Below, one piece after another: positions 53,331 to 61,085 of a stretch of DNA of 64,000 nucleotides (position 1 is the stretch's first letter; each line of letters begins with the position of its first letter). The DNA is from Vibrio bathopelagicus. GTDB taxonomy: Bacteria > Pseudomonadota > Gammaproteobacteria > Enterobacterales > Vibrionaceae. The position numbers were made by a program, and so were the translations under genes. The notes under the pieces are model-generated. The model ran no database searches, was not told where the DNA came from, and worked only from the letters and a program-made list of their open reading frames with translations. The stretch lies in the NCBI RefSeq assembly GCF_014879975.1, contig NZ_CP062501.1, positions 1,612,001 to 1,676,000 on the forward strand, read 5' to 3'.

Positions 53331-53375
53331 GTTGGAAATGTGTCAACCATATTTAGGACGGTACATGAAATTGAT

Positions 53376-53413
53376 AAAAGCCTACTCGCGCAAACTCGCA
53401 GTAGGCTTTTTAT
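53376..53413 (+). terminator. Terminator probably belonging to the scs operon, displaced by the IS
   Basis: Stem aaaagcctac / gtaggctttt with a T tail, 10 bp after the IS right end. With the IS removed it would be about 46 bp after the scsC stop. Confidence 0.8.
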
Positions 53414-53598
53414 TGCTTAAAAATAATAGCTCTCGTTGGAGTAATAGTTTTGAAACGAAAAAGCAGTTGAAGTGTCACCATCTCGCAATGGACTCTTAAT
53501 TTATCCTAGTTACTCTTAAAGCAGTTCTGTCGATGAGTCCGAATACGTATTAACTCTAGACAACTGTCCTTTGACCGAGCCAAGCTCGGTCTTTTTTT
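53414..53598 (+). ncRNA. Candidate small RNA ending at an orphan terminator
   Basis: A perfect 8-bp stem gaccgagc / gctcggtc with a 3-nt loop is followed by seven T (53573-53598), a typical terminator on the plus strand. No ORF with a ribosome-binding site precedes it after the scs terminator, and it does not suit the convergent minus-strand gene. A transcript of about 80-150 nt ending here would be a small RNA; I cannot place the 5' end or promoter. Confidence 0.45.
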
Positions 53599-53654
53599 CG
53601 TATTTAAAAAGACAGTACAACCCACTAAATGAACTTCTTCTGTCTAACGTAACC

Positions 53655-54674
53655 TTAACTCAACAAGCGACAAACAAGAGCACCCGGTTCCCTTAATGCA
53701 TCCACGTTATAACTGAGCACACACCCAACAGACGGCGCATGATAACGACGACATTCATTACCGAAAGCATCATATTGGATGGCCAACAAATCGTCTTGTT
53801 CTACACTTTGCAGAAGCTCCACCTGAGGTAGAACAAAACCACCAATATCTGCGCGAATAGACACAACATTGTTGCCTTCGATCCAATCAAGAACGGGAAG
53901 TTGCTTCGGCTCTGTTGTTTGCTCACCGACAACCTCGGACATTTCATAGTAAGACAACATATTAAACACGCCGTCGACAGCCCTTTGAATCATGTCAGGC
54001 TGAGTAAATTTACCCATCCCCACTTCGACCGTAATGCTCGGAATTCCACTTCGATTCCAAACCGTTTCAAGAATGCCTGGGTCACCGGGATCATTGAGCA
54101 CACAATCGGGCTGCATTAATCTCGCCATCTCCAAACATTGATCAATCCGGTAATCAGCAAAAACATAGAGAGGATAAACAGCGCCGCGCGTTTGGGTATG
54201 AAGATCGACCGCAAACGTTGCATTGTGTTTAAGCAAACGCTCCCATAAAGAAGCAACAAAACGCTCGGCAGCCAAACCATGGGCATCACCAGGGAAAAGT
54301 CGATTAAGATTGGCCGGACATGAACCCGGATCAGAAGAGATAAAATCGCGGCTATGATTTAACAAACCTGACAGGTTGACCGTAGGCACGATAGTCACAG
54401 TGCCTGTTAAGTTCTTACCAACGAGATCTCTGATAATTTGTTGAGCAGCCAACACACCATTCAACTCATCACCATGAATACCGGCAGTGATCATTAACTT
54501 TGGGCCATCTTGACTACCTTTAAAAACAGACACTGGCATATTTTTCGGTTGCCCTAGCCCATCGCTGGTCACTTGGAACCAAAACTGATGCTCCCCAGTA
54601 GGTAGGTCGTCCACATTCAAGGAACCAATAACCTGTCTACCTTGTAAAACATCACCTAAGTACTCTGTTTTCAT
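53655..54674 (-). CDS. Succinylglutamate desuccinylase/aspartoacylase-family zinc enzyme
   Basis: Cytoplasmic M14-type deacylase-like enzyme of 339 aa. Zinc ligands are in TAGIHGDELNG (His67, Glu70) and the downstream VDLHTQTRGAVYP (His), with the catalytic Glu in ITVEVGMGKF. The C-terminal domain is the beta-rich extension of AstE/AspA-type proteins (GGFVLPQVELLQSVEQDDLL). No arginine-succinyl pathway genes are adjacent, so the true substrate (an N-acyl amino acid or ectoine-related amide) is open. Confidence 0.85.
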   Translation of the reverse strand: MKTEYLGDVLQGRQVIGSLNVDDLPTGEHQFWFQVTSDGLGQPKNMPVSVFKGSQDGPKLMITAGIHGDELNGVLAAQQIIRDLVGKNLTGTVTIVPTVNLSGLLNHSRDFISSDPGSCPANLNRLFPGDAHGLAAERFVASLWERLLKHNATFAVDLHTQTRGAVYPLYVFADYRIDQCLEMARLMQPDCVLNDPGDPGILETVWNRSGIPSITVEVGMGKFTQPDMIQRAVDGVFNMLSYYEMSEVVGEQTTEPKQLPVLDWIEGNNVVSIRADIGGFVLPQVELLQSVEQDDLLAIQYDAFGNECRRYHAPSVGCVLSYNVDALREPGALVCRLLS

Positions 54675-55050
54675 GAAACCTCTCCATCCTGTTGAGCAGA
54701 ATCTATTCGCTTTGAAGTTTTTGCATCATAGAGGATATCTTAATCAGTACAAACAGTTAATCGAGTAGCTACCTCTGCTCTGCCCATAAAATTCACTCAT
54801 ATATCCTCATCACATGTCCCAACATGAAATTTGAGAAGCCACCACTTTAAAACACTTAGCTTGTATAACTATTCACAAATCACTCAGTCACATGAAATAA
54901 AAGTGCAATAAAATCAACACTTAAAAAGTTCCCCATTCACGAAAATGTAATTTTATGGAAATGAAAGCTTAATTTACCTGTTCTAAATTAGCTTCATATC
55001 GAAACGGAGAGCGCATTGCTCACGGATTTTAAAATACAAGGTAAGTGATT
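54675..55050. other. Intergenic region between the deacylase and porin genes
   Basis: About 375 bp, AT-rich, holding the two divergent promoters. The porin side has a long apparent leader ending with aaggtaagtgatt before the ATG. I see no ORF, no named RNA and no clear regulator box. Confidence 0.5.
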
Positions 55051-56004
55051 ATGAAAAAGGCAGTTCTAGCTTCTGCAGTGGTAGCGGCACTAGTTTCAGG
55101 TTCATCTCTAGCAGCAACAGTTTACAGCTCTGACGGTACTGAGCTTAAAATTGGCGGTCGTGCTGAAGCTCGCTTCAACATCTCTGACAACAACGAAAGT
55201 GCATCAGACAGTTCTTTCAAAGACAAGTCACGAGCTCGTCTAAATATCTCAGGTAAAACTCAAGTTTCAGATGAGTTATACGGCTTTGGTAAATATGAAG
55301 CTGAATTTACTGGAGATACGGCTGAAGGTGTAAATGGAGAGAAAACAGACTCACTTACTAACCGTTATTTCTATGCTGGCCTTGGTACAAACTTCGGTGA
55401 GTTCTCTTACGGTAAGCAAGATTCATCACAGGTAATGTTGACTGACATTACGGATACAATGGCTACATTTGGTGCTGATGCCGCTGATGCAGTTGATGGT
55501 AACAAAGATAAACGTGAGAATAACTTCCTTTACTCTGGTGAGTTTGACGCGTTGACAGTGCAAGCTAACTACATCGCAGCAAATGAAAAAGACGCTGATA
55601 GTTTTGGCCTCGCTGCTATGTACAACCTAGGTGCATTTGACCTTGGTGCGGGTTATGTTTCTCAAAAGAATGGTAACTTCGATGACGATCAAATCAACCT
55701 TGTAGCTCAGTTCTCTATGGATGCGTTCACTGTTGGTGGCCTATACACAATGGCTTCAGTTGCAGATGAAGACTACACAGGCTACGAGCTTTCAGCTATC
55801 TTCAAGGCAACTAAACAGCTATCACTCATTGGCGTATATAACTACGGTGAGTTCGATAAAGCGGCTGATGAAGAAGCAAACAACTTTGCTATTGAAGCGG
55901 TATACAAGTTTAACGGCCACATTCGTACATATGCTGGTTACAAGTTCGAGCAACTAGACAATAAAGATGACCAACTACAAGCTGGTGTACGCTACGACTT
56001 CTAA
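55051..56004 (+). CDS. OmpU/OmpH-like trimeric porin
   Basis: General porin of 317 aa. Signal peptide MKKAVLASAVVAALVSGSSL (cut after SLA-A), then the conserved first strands of Vibrio/Photobacterium porins (TVYSSDGTELKIGGRAEARF, SRARLNISGKTQVSDELYGF, GKYEAEF), constriction-loop region with FSYGKQDSSQ, and a C-terminal strand ending LQAGVRYDF with terminal Phe. The ATG at 55051 is preferred over an upstream GTG because of its spacing to aagg. Single gene with terminator. Confidence 0.9.
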   Translation: MKKAVLASAVVAALVSGSSLAATVYSSDGTELKIGGRAEARFNISDNNESASDSSFKDKSRARLNISGKTQVSDELYGFGKYEAEFTGDTAEGVNGEKTDSLTNRYFYAGLGTNFGEFSYGKQDSSQVMLTDITDTMATFGADAADAVDGNKDKRENNFLYSGEFDALTVQANYIAANEKDADSFGLAAMYNLGAFDLGAGYVSQKNGNFDDDQINLVAQFSMDAFTVGGLYTMASVADEDYTGYELSAIFKATKQLSLIGVYNYGEFDKAADEEANNFAIEAVYKFNGHIRTYAGYKFEQLDNKDDQLQAGVRYDF

Positions 56005-56030
56005 TCTAAATTTACTTTAGATAAAGACTA

Positions 56031-56060
56031 AAAAGGTTGGGCAATGGCTCAACCTTTTTT
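56031..56060 (+). terminator. Terminator after the porin gene
   Basis: Stem aaaaggttgggc / ggctcaacctttt (one mismatch) with a 3-nt loop and T-run. Confidence 0.85.
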
Positions 56061-56159
56061 CATATTCAAATATTCTGACTAACTTCATCAATGCTTTTTC
56101 TGGTTTCATTGTGCTAAATCCGTATCATAGGTGGACCACATCAAATAATTAGAAGCATC

Positions 56160-57050
56160 ATGTCACAACACCATCCGATTCAAGGCGCTAGCTGGATGCT
56201 AACCGCTGGTTTAGCCTTTGCTGTCATTAACAGCCTTACTCAAATCGCTAGCATTCATTTCGGACTTACTTCTACCACCGTCGCCGTCATTCAATACGCT
56301 ATCGCGTTGTGCGCTATTCTTCCTTATCTCAAAACGCTAGGCATTCGCAGAGCACTAAAAACCGACAACCTCAAATTGCACGTGTTCCGGGTCTTCTTAT
56401 CAGTCATTGGTATTCAGCTGTGGATTTGGGCGTTAGCTTACCCAGTGCCTATTTGGCAAGGTATTGCCCTTCTCATGACTTCGCCTTTATTCGCGACTAT
56501 AGGTTCTGGGCTTTTTCTAAAAGAGAAAGTGGGCGCCGCTCGTTGGGGGGCAACCTTGGCGGGTTTCGTGGGAGCCATGGTTATTTTGGAACCGTGGGCC
56601 GAAAATTTTAGCTGGGCAACGCTACTGCCTGTTGGCGCCGCATTCTTTTGGGCGTGCTACTCTCTTATGGTGAAAAAACTGTCCTCGCAAGACAGTCCAT
56701 CGACCATGGTGGTTTACCTGCTTCTCTTGATTACACCCTTTAACCTTCTTCTCGCAGTACCTGATTGGCAAACTCCGAGCGGTGGCACTATATGGGGAAT
56801 ATTGGTTGTCATTGGCATAATGACGGCGCTTGCACAATGGGCAATCGTGAAAGCATACTCCGTAGCCGATGCCTCTTTTGTTCAACCATTTGACCACGCT
56901 AAACTTCCACTCAATGTATTAGCAGGCTGGATCGTATTTAGTTGGGTTCCACCTGGTCGTTTATGGCTAGGAGCCACTATTATTATTGCGTCAGTTGCTT
57001 TTATTACCCATTGGGAAACAAAAAGACCGGCGAAATCGAAGAAAGTTTAA
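56160..57050 (+). CDS. DMT-superfamily (EamA) transporter
   Basis: Inner-membrane protein of 296 aa with about ten transmembrane helices arranged as two EamA repeats (first ending near GAMVILEPW, second from FFWACYSLMVKKLSS to IASVAFITHWE). Family members export amino acids, metabolites or drugs. Short basic tail at the C-terminus. The glutaredoxin gene follows after 69 bp on the same strand but a link in function is not evident. Confidence 0.88.
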   Translation: MSQHHPIQGASWMLTAGLAFAVINSLTQIASIHFGLTSTTVAVIQYAIALCAILPYLKTLGIRRALKTDNLKLHVFRVFLSVIGIQLWIWALAYPVPIWQGIALLMTSPLFATIGSGLFLKEKVGAARWGATLAGFVGAMVILEPWAENFSWATLLPVGAAFFWACYSLMVKKLSSQDSPSTMVVYLLLLITPFNLLLAVPDWQTPSGGTIWGILVVIGIMTALAQWAIVKAYSVADASFVQPFDHAKLPLNVLAGWIVFSWVPPGRLWLGATIIIASVAFITHWETKRPAKSKKV

Positions 57051-57119
57051 AGCTAATGAAATAAATCACACTACTGTCCGTTCTATATTGATAAGAGAAT
57101 TTTAAACGAGGTCGTAACC

Positions 57120-57737
57120 ATGAAGAAACCAGTCAAGATTACACTATACCGTTGGGCAGGCAGCTGGGGTCCATTTAAAGTCAATATCCCATGTGGAGAA
57201 TGTACCCTTACTAAAGACATTCTTAAGGACACTTTTGAGAATGAATTAGCCGATGTCGATGTCGAACTGGAAGTGAAAGATTGGTTATCTCATTGGTGGG
57301 AACCGCTTAAACTGGGTTCTTGGCATGCGCCGATTCTTGTCGTTGAAGGCAAAGTAGTCAGCCAAGGCGAAGCACTCAATCGCGGGGTGCTAGTTCAATC
57401 AGTAATCAAAGAGTGGACGAAACGAGACAGCCTGAAAGGCAACATTGTTTACGGGAAAGCGACATGCCCATTCTGTGTCAAAGCAAAGAAAATGCTTGAT
57501 GAAGCGGGGGTTGAGTACCAATACCACGATGTCGTGAAAGACAGCGCTGCCCTATATCGAATGATCCCAGAGGTGAAAGCACACATTGGTGAGAAAACAC
57601 CAGTAACCGTACCTCAGATCTGGCTTGATGGTAAATACATTGGTGGAGCCGACAACTTAGAGGCATGGATGAAAGAGAATGGTTTAGACACCATTCCTAA
57701 TAATGTTGTCGATTTATCCAACCAATCGGCAAGCTGA
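57120..57737 (+). CDS. Two-domain glutaredoxin
   Basis: Cytoplasmic thiol oxidoreductase of 205 aa. The C-terminal domain (about 108-190) is a classic glutaredoxin: ATCPFCVKAKKMLDE (Cys116, Cys119), TVPQIWLDGKYIGGADNLE (cis-Pro and GSH-binding GG-D). The N-terminal half (1-100) appears to be a second thioredoxin-fold-like module with its own CxxC, PCGEC (Cys25, Cys28), and a predicted cis-Pro in WHAPILVVEGKVV. This tandem layout differs from ordinary 80-90 residue glutaredoxins. Partner and substrate are unknown. Confidence 0.87.
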   Translation: MKKPVKITLYRWAGSWGPFKVNIPCGECTLTKDILKDTFENELADVDVELEVKDWLSHWWEPLKLGSWHAPILVVEGKVVSQGEALNRGVLVQSVIKEWTKRDSLKGNIVYGKATCPFCVKAKKMLDEAGVEYQYHDVVKDSAALYRMIPEVKAHIGEKTPVTVPQIWLDGKYIGGADNLEAWMKENGLDTIPNNVVDLSNQSAS

Positions 57738-57840
57738 TCTTGCTCAGACTAAATCATTAGTCCAATGGTTAACTAATCAGTGTTTTTTGTGTCCATCCAC
57801 AACAAAACAGAGCGATGAAATACATCAATCGCTAAAACGA

Positions 57841-57877
57841 AAAAGGCCTTAAACTTCAATGAGTTTAAGGCCTTTTA
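57841..57877. terminator. Bidirectional terminator after the glutaredoxin gene
   Basis: Perfect 15-bp stem aaaaggccttaaact / agtttaaggcctttt with a 6-nt loop, between convergent genes. Confidence 0.88.
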
Positions 57878-57895
57878 AATTCCGTTTAAAAATGC

Positions 57896-58030
57896 TTACT
57901 TAGCCATTTTCTTCATCATTCGCTTAAAGAACGATGGTTTCTTGCGCTTTGGCTTGCCATACAATGCTTCGTGCATCATGTTTTTTGCAACCATATGACC
58001 AAGGTATGCGTGGCCTAGTTCGTAATTCAT
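57896..58030 (-). CDS. Small basic protein, 44 aa
   Basis: Short ORF with a good ribosome-binding site (ggagataagc before the ATG) and the bidirectional terminator just beyond its stop. The product begins MNYELGHAYLGHMVAKNMMH and ends in a strongly basic tail (GKPKRKKPSFFKRMMKKMAK), suggesting nucleic-acid or membrane-surface binding. No family recognised. Confidence 0.65.
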   Translation of the reverse strand: MNYELGHAYLGHMVAKNMMHEALYGKPKRKKPSFFKRMMKKMAK

Positions 58031-58160
58031 GCTTATCTCCGCACATAATCAATTTTCTAATGCGCGGATTCTACACTTAAAGCACCCAAAAACAAGACTT
58101 AAGTCACACTTTTGTGCAATTAGATTCCGATCTTACATATGATTTTATAAATGGAACGCA

Positions 58161-58190
58161 ATAAAAAAGCAGCTCAATAAGCTGCTTTTA
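58161..58190. terminator. Terminator of the 116-aa gene
   Basis: Stem aaaagcagct / agctgctttt with a 5-nt loop; A-run and T-run on opposite sides. Confidence 0.82.
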
Positions 58191-58257
58191 AAAGAACGTC
58201 TTAGTTCTAAAAAACCGTTGGTTCTAAAGATACCTTTCAAACGAAGCTCTTATAACA

Positions 58258-58608
58258 CTAGCTACGTTTTGGCTGTCTGTAAGTTTTACCAGCAATCTGG
58301 TATGTGTCTTTTTGCTTTAATTCAAACATTGTTTCGAAGAACCAAGCTGCAAATTTGATTAAGTCATCGCCTTCATTCATGACATGTTCGATGTACTCTT
58401 GCTCTTCGCCTTGTTCATTCTCTTGAAGCGTCACGTGGTAAATACGCTTTTCGCCGTCAACTTCAGCTAACGCAAATTGACCAGTCAGTGATTCTGCAGC
58501 CTCAGCGACTTCAGTATCCTCATTGGATTTCAATAGCTCGAGTGCTTGAGGCAAGCCATCCAATACACAGATCGCTTTTACCAGTACTTCAAATTCATTT
58601 TGCTGCAT
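58258..58608 (-). CDS. Hypothetical protein, 116 aa
   Basis: Acidic soluble protein (many Glu; EQGEEQEYIEHVMNEGDD in the middle) starting MQQNEFEVLVKAICVLDGLP, helical in its N-terminal half, with hydrophobic FAAWFFETMFELK and a short basic tail (RQPKRS). No signal peptide or membrane helix. I do not recognise a family. It has its own terminator. The Bcr-type exporter gene lies upstream on the same strand, so read-through cannot be excluded, but the 92-bp gap favours a separate unit. Confidence 0.7.
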   Translation of the reverse strand: MQQNEFEVLVKAICVLDGLPQALELLKSNEDTEVAEAAESLTGQFALAEVDGEKRIYHVTLQENEQGEEQEYIEHVMNEGDDLIKFAAWFFETMFELKQKDTYQIAGKTYRQPKRS

Positions 58609-58699
58609 GTTTTACACCTATTAAATGGACGGAAGTATTGTAGGAAACCATCAACATAAATACAACGCTTTAACTAGAGCACACAAGTATAAAACCTAA

Positions 58700-59905
58700 C
58701 TAGCTATATTCTATAGCTGCAGAGTCGATTTTTTTGTTAGCTCGAGTTGAAGACCACAATACACAGCCCATACCCGCACCAATAATCAGGTAGAACACGC
58801 CAAGCTGTAGGTGAGTCGTCACCCAGCTTTCAACTAAGTATCCGCCTAGCAAGCCCGCCATACACATTTGAATTGAGCCCGACAGCGCAGACACTGCACC
58901 CGCTTGTTTCTTATGTGGCTCCAACAGCATGCTGATTGAGAGCGGGAAAGAGATGCCCTGTGCGATTGCCAACCAAGTAAATGCCCAAACTAAGTTAAAG
59001 ATGGATAACTCATGAGTAAGCAACCAAGTACCAGAAGCCAATACAATCAAAATCGCAAGGCTCATTAACTGCGGCGTACTGAATCGGCGGTTGAGTAAGT
59101 TCAACGCTACGCTACCGATCAGTAATCCAGCCGAAGGCACAATCATCAAAGAGCCATATTCAGCGGCTGTCAGGCCTAGTTGTTCTTGCATTAAGAATGG
59201 GAACAAAGATAACGACACTAAGCTCGCCATATAACTCATCCAGTTGTAGCTCGCGCTACTGATCACTTGGCGGTTAGTCAACAAGCGCCCGTAGTTTTTC
59301 ACCACCTGGCTGACTTCAAAACGACTCTTTCCATAAGGTAACGTCTCGGGCAACACAAAGTAGCCGAGAATAAATATCGCCAATAAATACAATAGAACGA
59401 ACAGGAACACCGCCTGCCAGCCGAGATGAAACGAGATCCAACCACCAAACACTGGCGCAATGATCGGCATGATAGAAGCTGTTATTGAAATGTAAGAGAG
59501 TGCCTTAGTGAGCTGAGGACCATCATAACTGTCCCTAAGAACACTTCGCCCGAGCACCGAAGCACTCCCCGCCCCTAAACCTTGCAACAAACGACCAACT
59601 TCTAAAGCGGTCATATTGTCGGAAAATGCAAAACAAACGATAGTACCAATCAGATAAACACCCTGACCCAACAAGAAGATAGGTCGTCTTCCCACCGCAT
59701 CAGACATCGGGCCATAAAATAGCTGCGACAAGCCAAAACCCACAAGAAACAGTGTAACGAGCAATTGCACATCCACTTGGGTAACACTTAAGTCAGAAGC
59801 GATTAATGGCAATGATGGGAGGTAAATACTCACACCCACTTGCCCCGTAGCAATGATCATCATTGCTAAGAGTAACGGCGTTTTTTTAAAGGTCGATTGG
59901 CTCAA
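58700..59905 (-). CDS. Bcr/CflA-type MFS drug exporter
   Basis: Twelve-helix major facilitator of 401 aa, drug:proton antiporter type. The N-terminal helix (TPLLLAMMIIATGQVGVSIY) and LPSLPLIASDL match the Bcr/CflA/EmrD group. Motif A lies between helices 2 and 3 (YGPMSDAVGRRPIF) and motif C-like glycine/proline pattern is in helix 5 (ASIMPIIAPVFGGWIS). Divergent from a LysR regulator that probably controls it. Confidence 0.9.
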   Translation of the reverse strand: MSQSTFKKTPLLLAMMIIATGQVGVSIYLPSLPLIASDLSVTQVDVQLLVTLFLVGFGLSQLFYGPMSDAVGRRPIFLLGQGVYLIGTIVCFAFSDNMTALEVGRLLQGLGAGSASVLGRSVLRDSYDGPQLTKALSYISITASIMPIIAPVFGGWISFHLGWQAVFLFVLLYLLAIFILGYFVLPETLPYGKSRFEVSQVVKNYGRLLTNRQVISSASYNWMSYMASLVSLSLFPFLMQEQLGLTAAEYGSLMIVPSAGLLIGSVALNLLNRRFSTPQLMSLAILIVLASGTWLLTHELSIFNLVWAFTWLAIAQGISFPLSISMLLEPHKKQAGAVSALSGSIQMCMAGLLGGYLVESWVTTHLQLGVFYLIIGAGMGCVLWSSTRANKKIDSAAIEYS

Positions 59906-59976
59906 AAAATTCCCTGTTCGTTTGTTATTTGTTCATGATATAAGTCTATATTCAAAACCAGTAATTGATAATTAAC

Positions 59977-59990
59977 CAAATTGGAATTTG
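59977..59990. promoter_or_regulatory. Candidate LysR operator between the exporter and its regulator
   Basis: caaattggaatttg has perfect 6-bp arms around a 2-bp centre (T-N11-A-like symmetry), placed 24 bp before the LysR-type start in the 108-bp divergent region. Confidence 0.4.
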
Positions 59991-60013
59991 ATTAAGTCCC
60001 AACAGGAAATAAT

Positions 60014-60910
60014 ATGGATTGGATTCTTAACGTAAAAAGCTACGTAAGAGTGGTAGAAGAAGGTAGCTTCAATGGTGCTGCTCGCAAACTTAACACCACC
60101 AGCTCAGCGATCAGCAAGAGAGTAAACTGGCTAGAAGAGCGCATCGGTACTCAACTATTAAAGCGCACCACTCGATCGATAAGCCAAACCGAAGCCGGTG
60201 CGCTCTTTTACCTGCGAGCCAAAGATCAACTCGATAATTGGCAGTCGATTATTGATGAAACACGATCAGTAAACCAAACACCAGCAGGCCTGTTAAAAAT
60301 AGGTGCGACCATTGCTGTTGGCTCTAAGTTTTTAGTGCAGTACATGGGCGACTTCTTAGAAAAATACCCAGATATTAAAATACAACTCATCACTACAACT
60401 TCTGGTCAATTACCTGAACTTGGTTTGGATCTGGTGATCAGCCGCGAGCTAGAACAGCTCAACTCTTTAAGCTTTAAGAAAACGCCTCTGTTTGAACACA
60501 AAGCCGGCTTCTATGCTGCACCGAGCTATTTGGCTAAACATGGTTACCCTACCTGCGAGTACGATTTGGAGCAGCACAACTCCTTAATCTGGGGAGAACG
60601 TCCAATTCGTGAAGTTACTTTAACTAAAGGGCAACGAATCACCTTGAACGGTAACTTTGCCACCACTAACCCAGAGGCTTTGTTTCATGCAGCGAAGCGA
60701 GGAATGGGTGTGCTTTTAACCATCAACGCGATGATCAAAGAGGATCTGAAACAAGGGACATTAGTTCCAGTATTACCAAATATCACAGCTGATGAGGTGA
60801 TGGTTTACGCCTACTACCCTAAGCTTGATTATTCTCATACACGCACAAAACTATTTTTGGATCACCTGAAAGAGAGGCTAGATAAAGAGCGTAGCACCCA
60901 GATTTTGTGA
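60014..60910 (+). CDS. LysR-family transcriptional regulator
   Basis: DNA-binding protein of 298 aa. The N-terminal winged helix-turn-helix (residues 1-60: VVEEGSFNGAARKLNTTSSA, SKRVNWLEERIGTQLLKRTT) is followed by a linker helix and a periplasmic-binding-like effector domain (about 90-295). Divergent layout with the MFS exporter suggests direct control of it and of itself. Effector unknown. Confidence 0.9.
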   Translation: MDWILNVKSYVRVVEEGSFNGAARKLNTTSSAISKRVNWLEERIGTQLLKRTTRSISQTEAGALFYLRAKDQLDNWQSIIDETRSVNQTPAGLLKIGATIAVGSKFLVQYMGDFLEKYPDIKIQLITTTSGQLPELGLDLVISRELEQLNSLSFKKTPLFEHKAGFYAAPSYLAKHGYPTCEYDLEQHNSLIWGERPIREVTLTKGQRITLNGNFATTNPEALFHAAKRGMGVLLTINAMIKEDLKQGTLVPVLPNITADEVMVYAYYPKLDYSHTRTKLFLDHLKERLDKERSTQIL

Positions 60911-61020
60911 ATTTAGTCACAAAAAAATTTGAAAAGATATACAACTCGGCCAATAATAAACTAAACGCATATCAACTGTATGTGCTGCTTGTATGTATAC
61001 AAGACCACAGACATCCAGCT

Positions 61021-61045
61021 TATGCGTAAAAAAATCATACGCATA
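61021..61045. promoter_or_regulatory. Inverted repeat upstream of the GGDEF-EAL gene
   Basis: Perfect 8-bp arms tatgcgta / tacgcata around 9 bp, 41 bp before the chosen start. A near-palindrome cttgtatgtatacaag lies at 60988-61003. Candidate operator or leader hairpin. Confidence 0.35.
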
Positions 61046-61085
61046 CAACTTACACACTGATTCTGGTTAACTACGGATGGTGACT

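Larger units (their letters stand above)
52074..53365. mobile_element. Complete IS3-family insertion sequence, 1292 bp
   Basis: Both ends carry related 26-bp inverted repeats (left tgacccgtcctgatat..., right complement tgtaccgtcctaaata..., both ending ggttgacac or gttgacac, about 7 mismatches). A 3-bp direct repeat tga flanks it (52071-52073 and 53366-53368), as expected for IS3-family target duplication. Inside are overlapping orfA and orfB with a run of six A for frameshifting. Both ORFs are intact, so it may be active. Inserted between scsC and its terminator. Confidence 0.92.
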
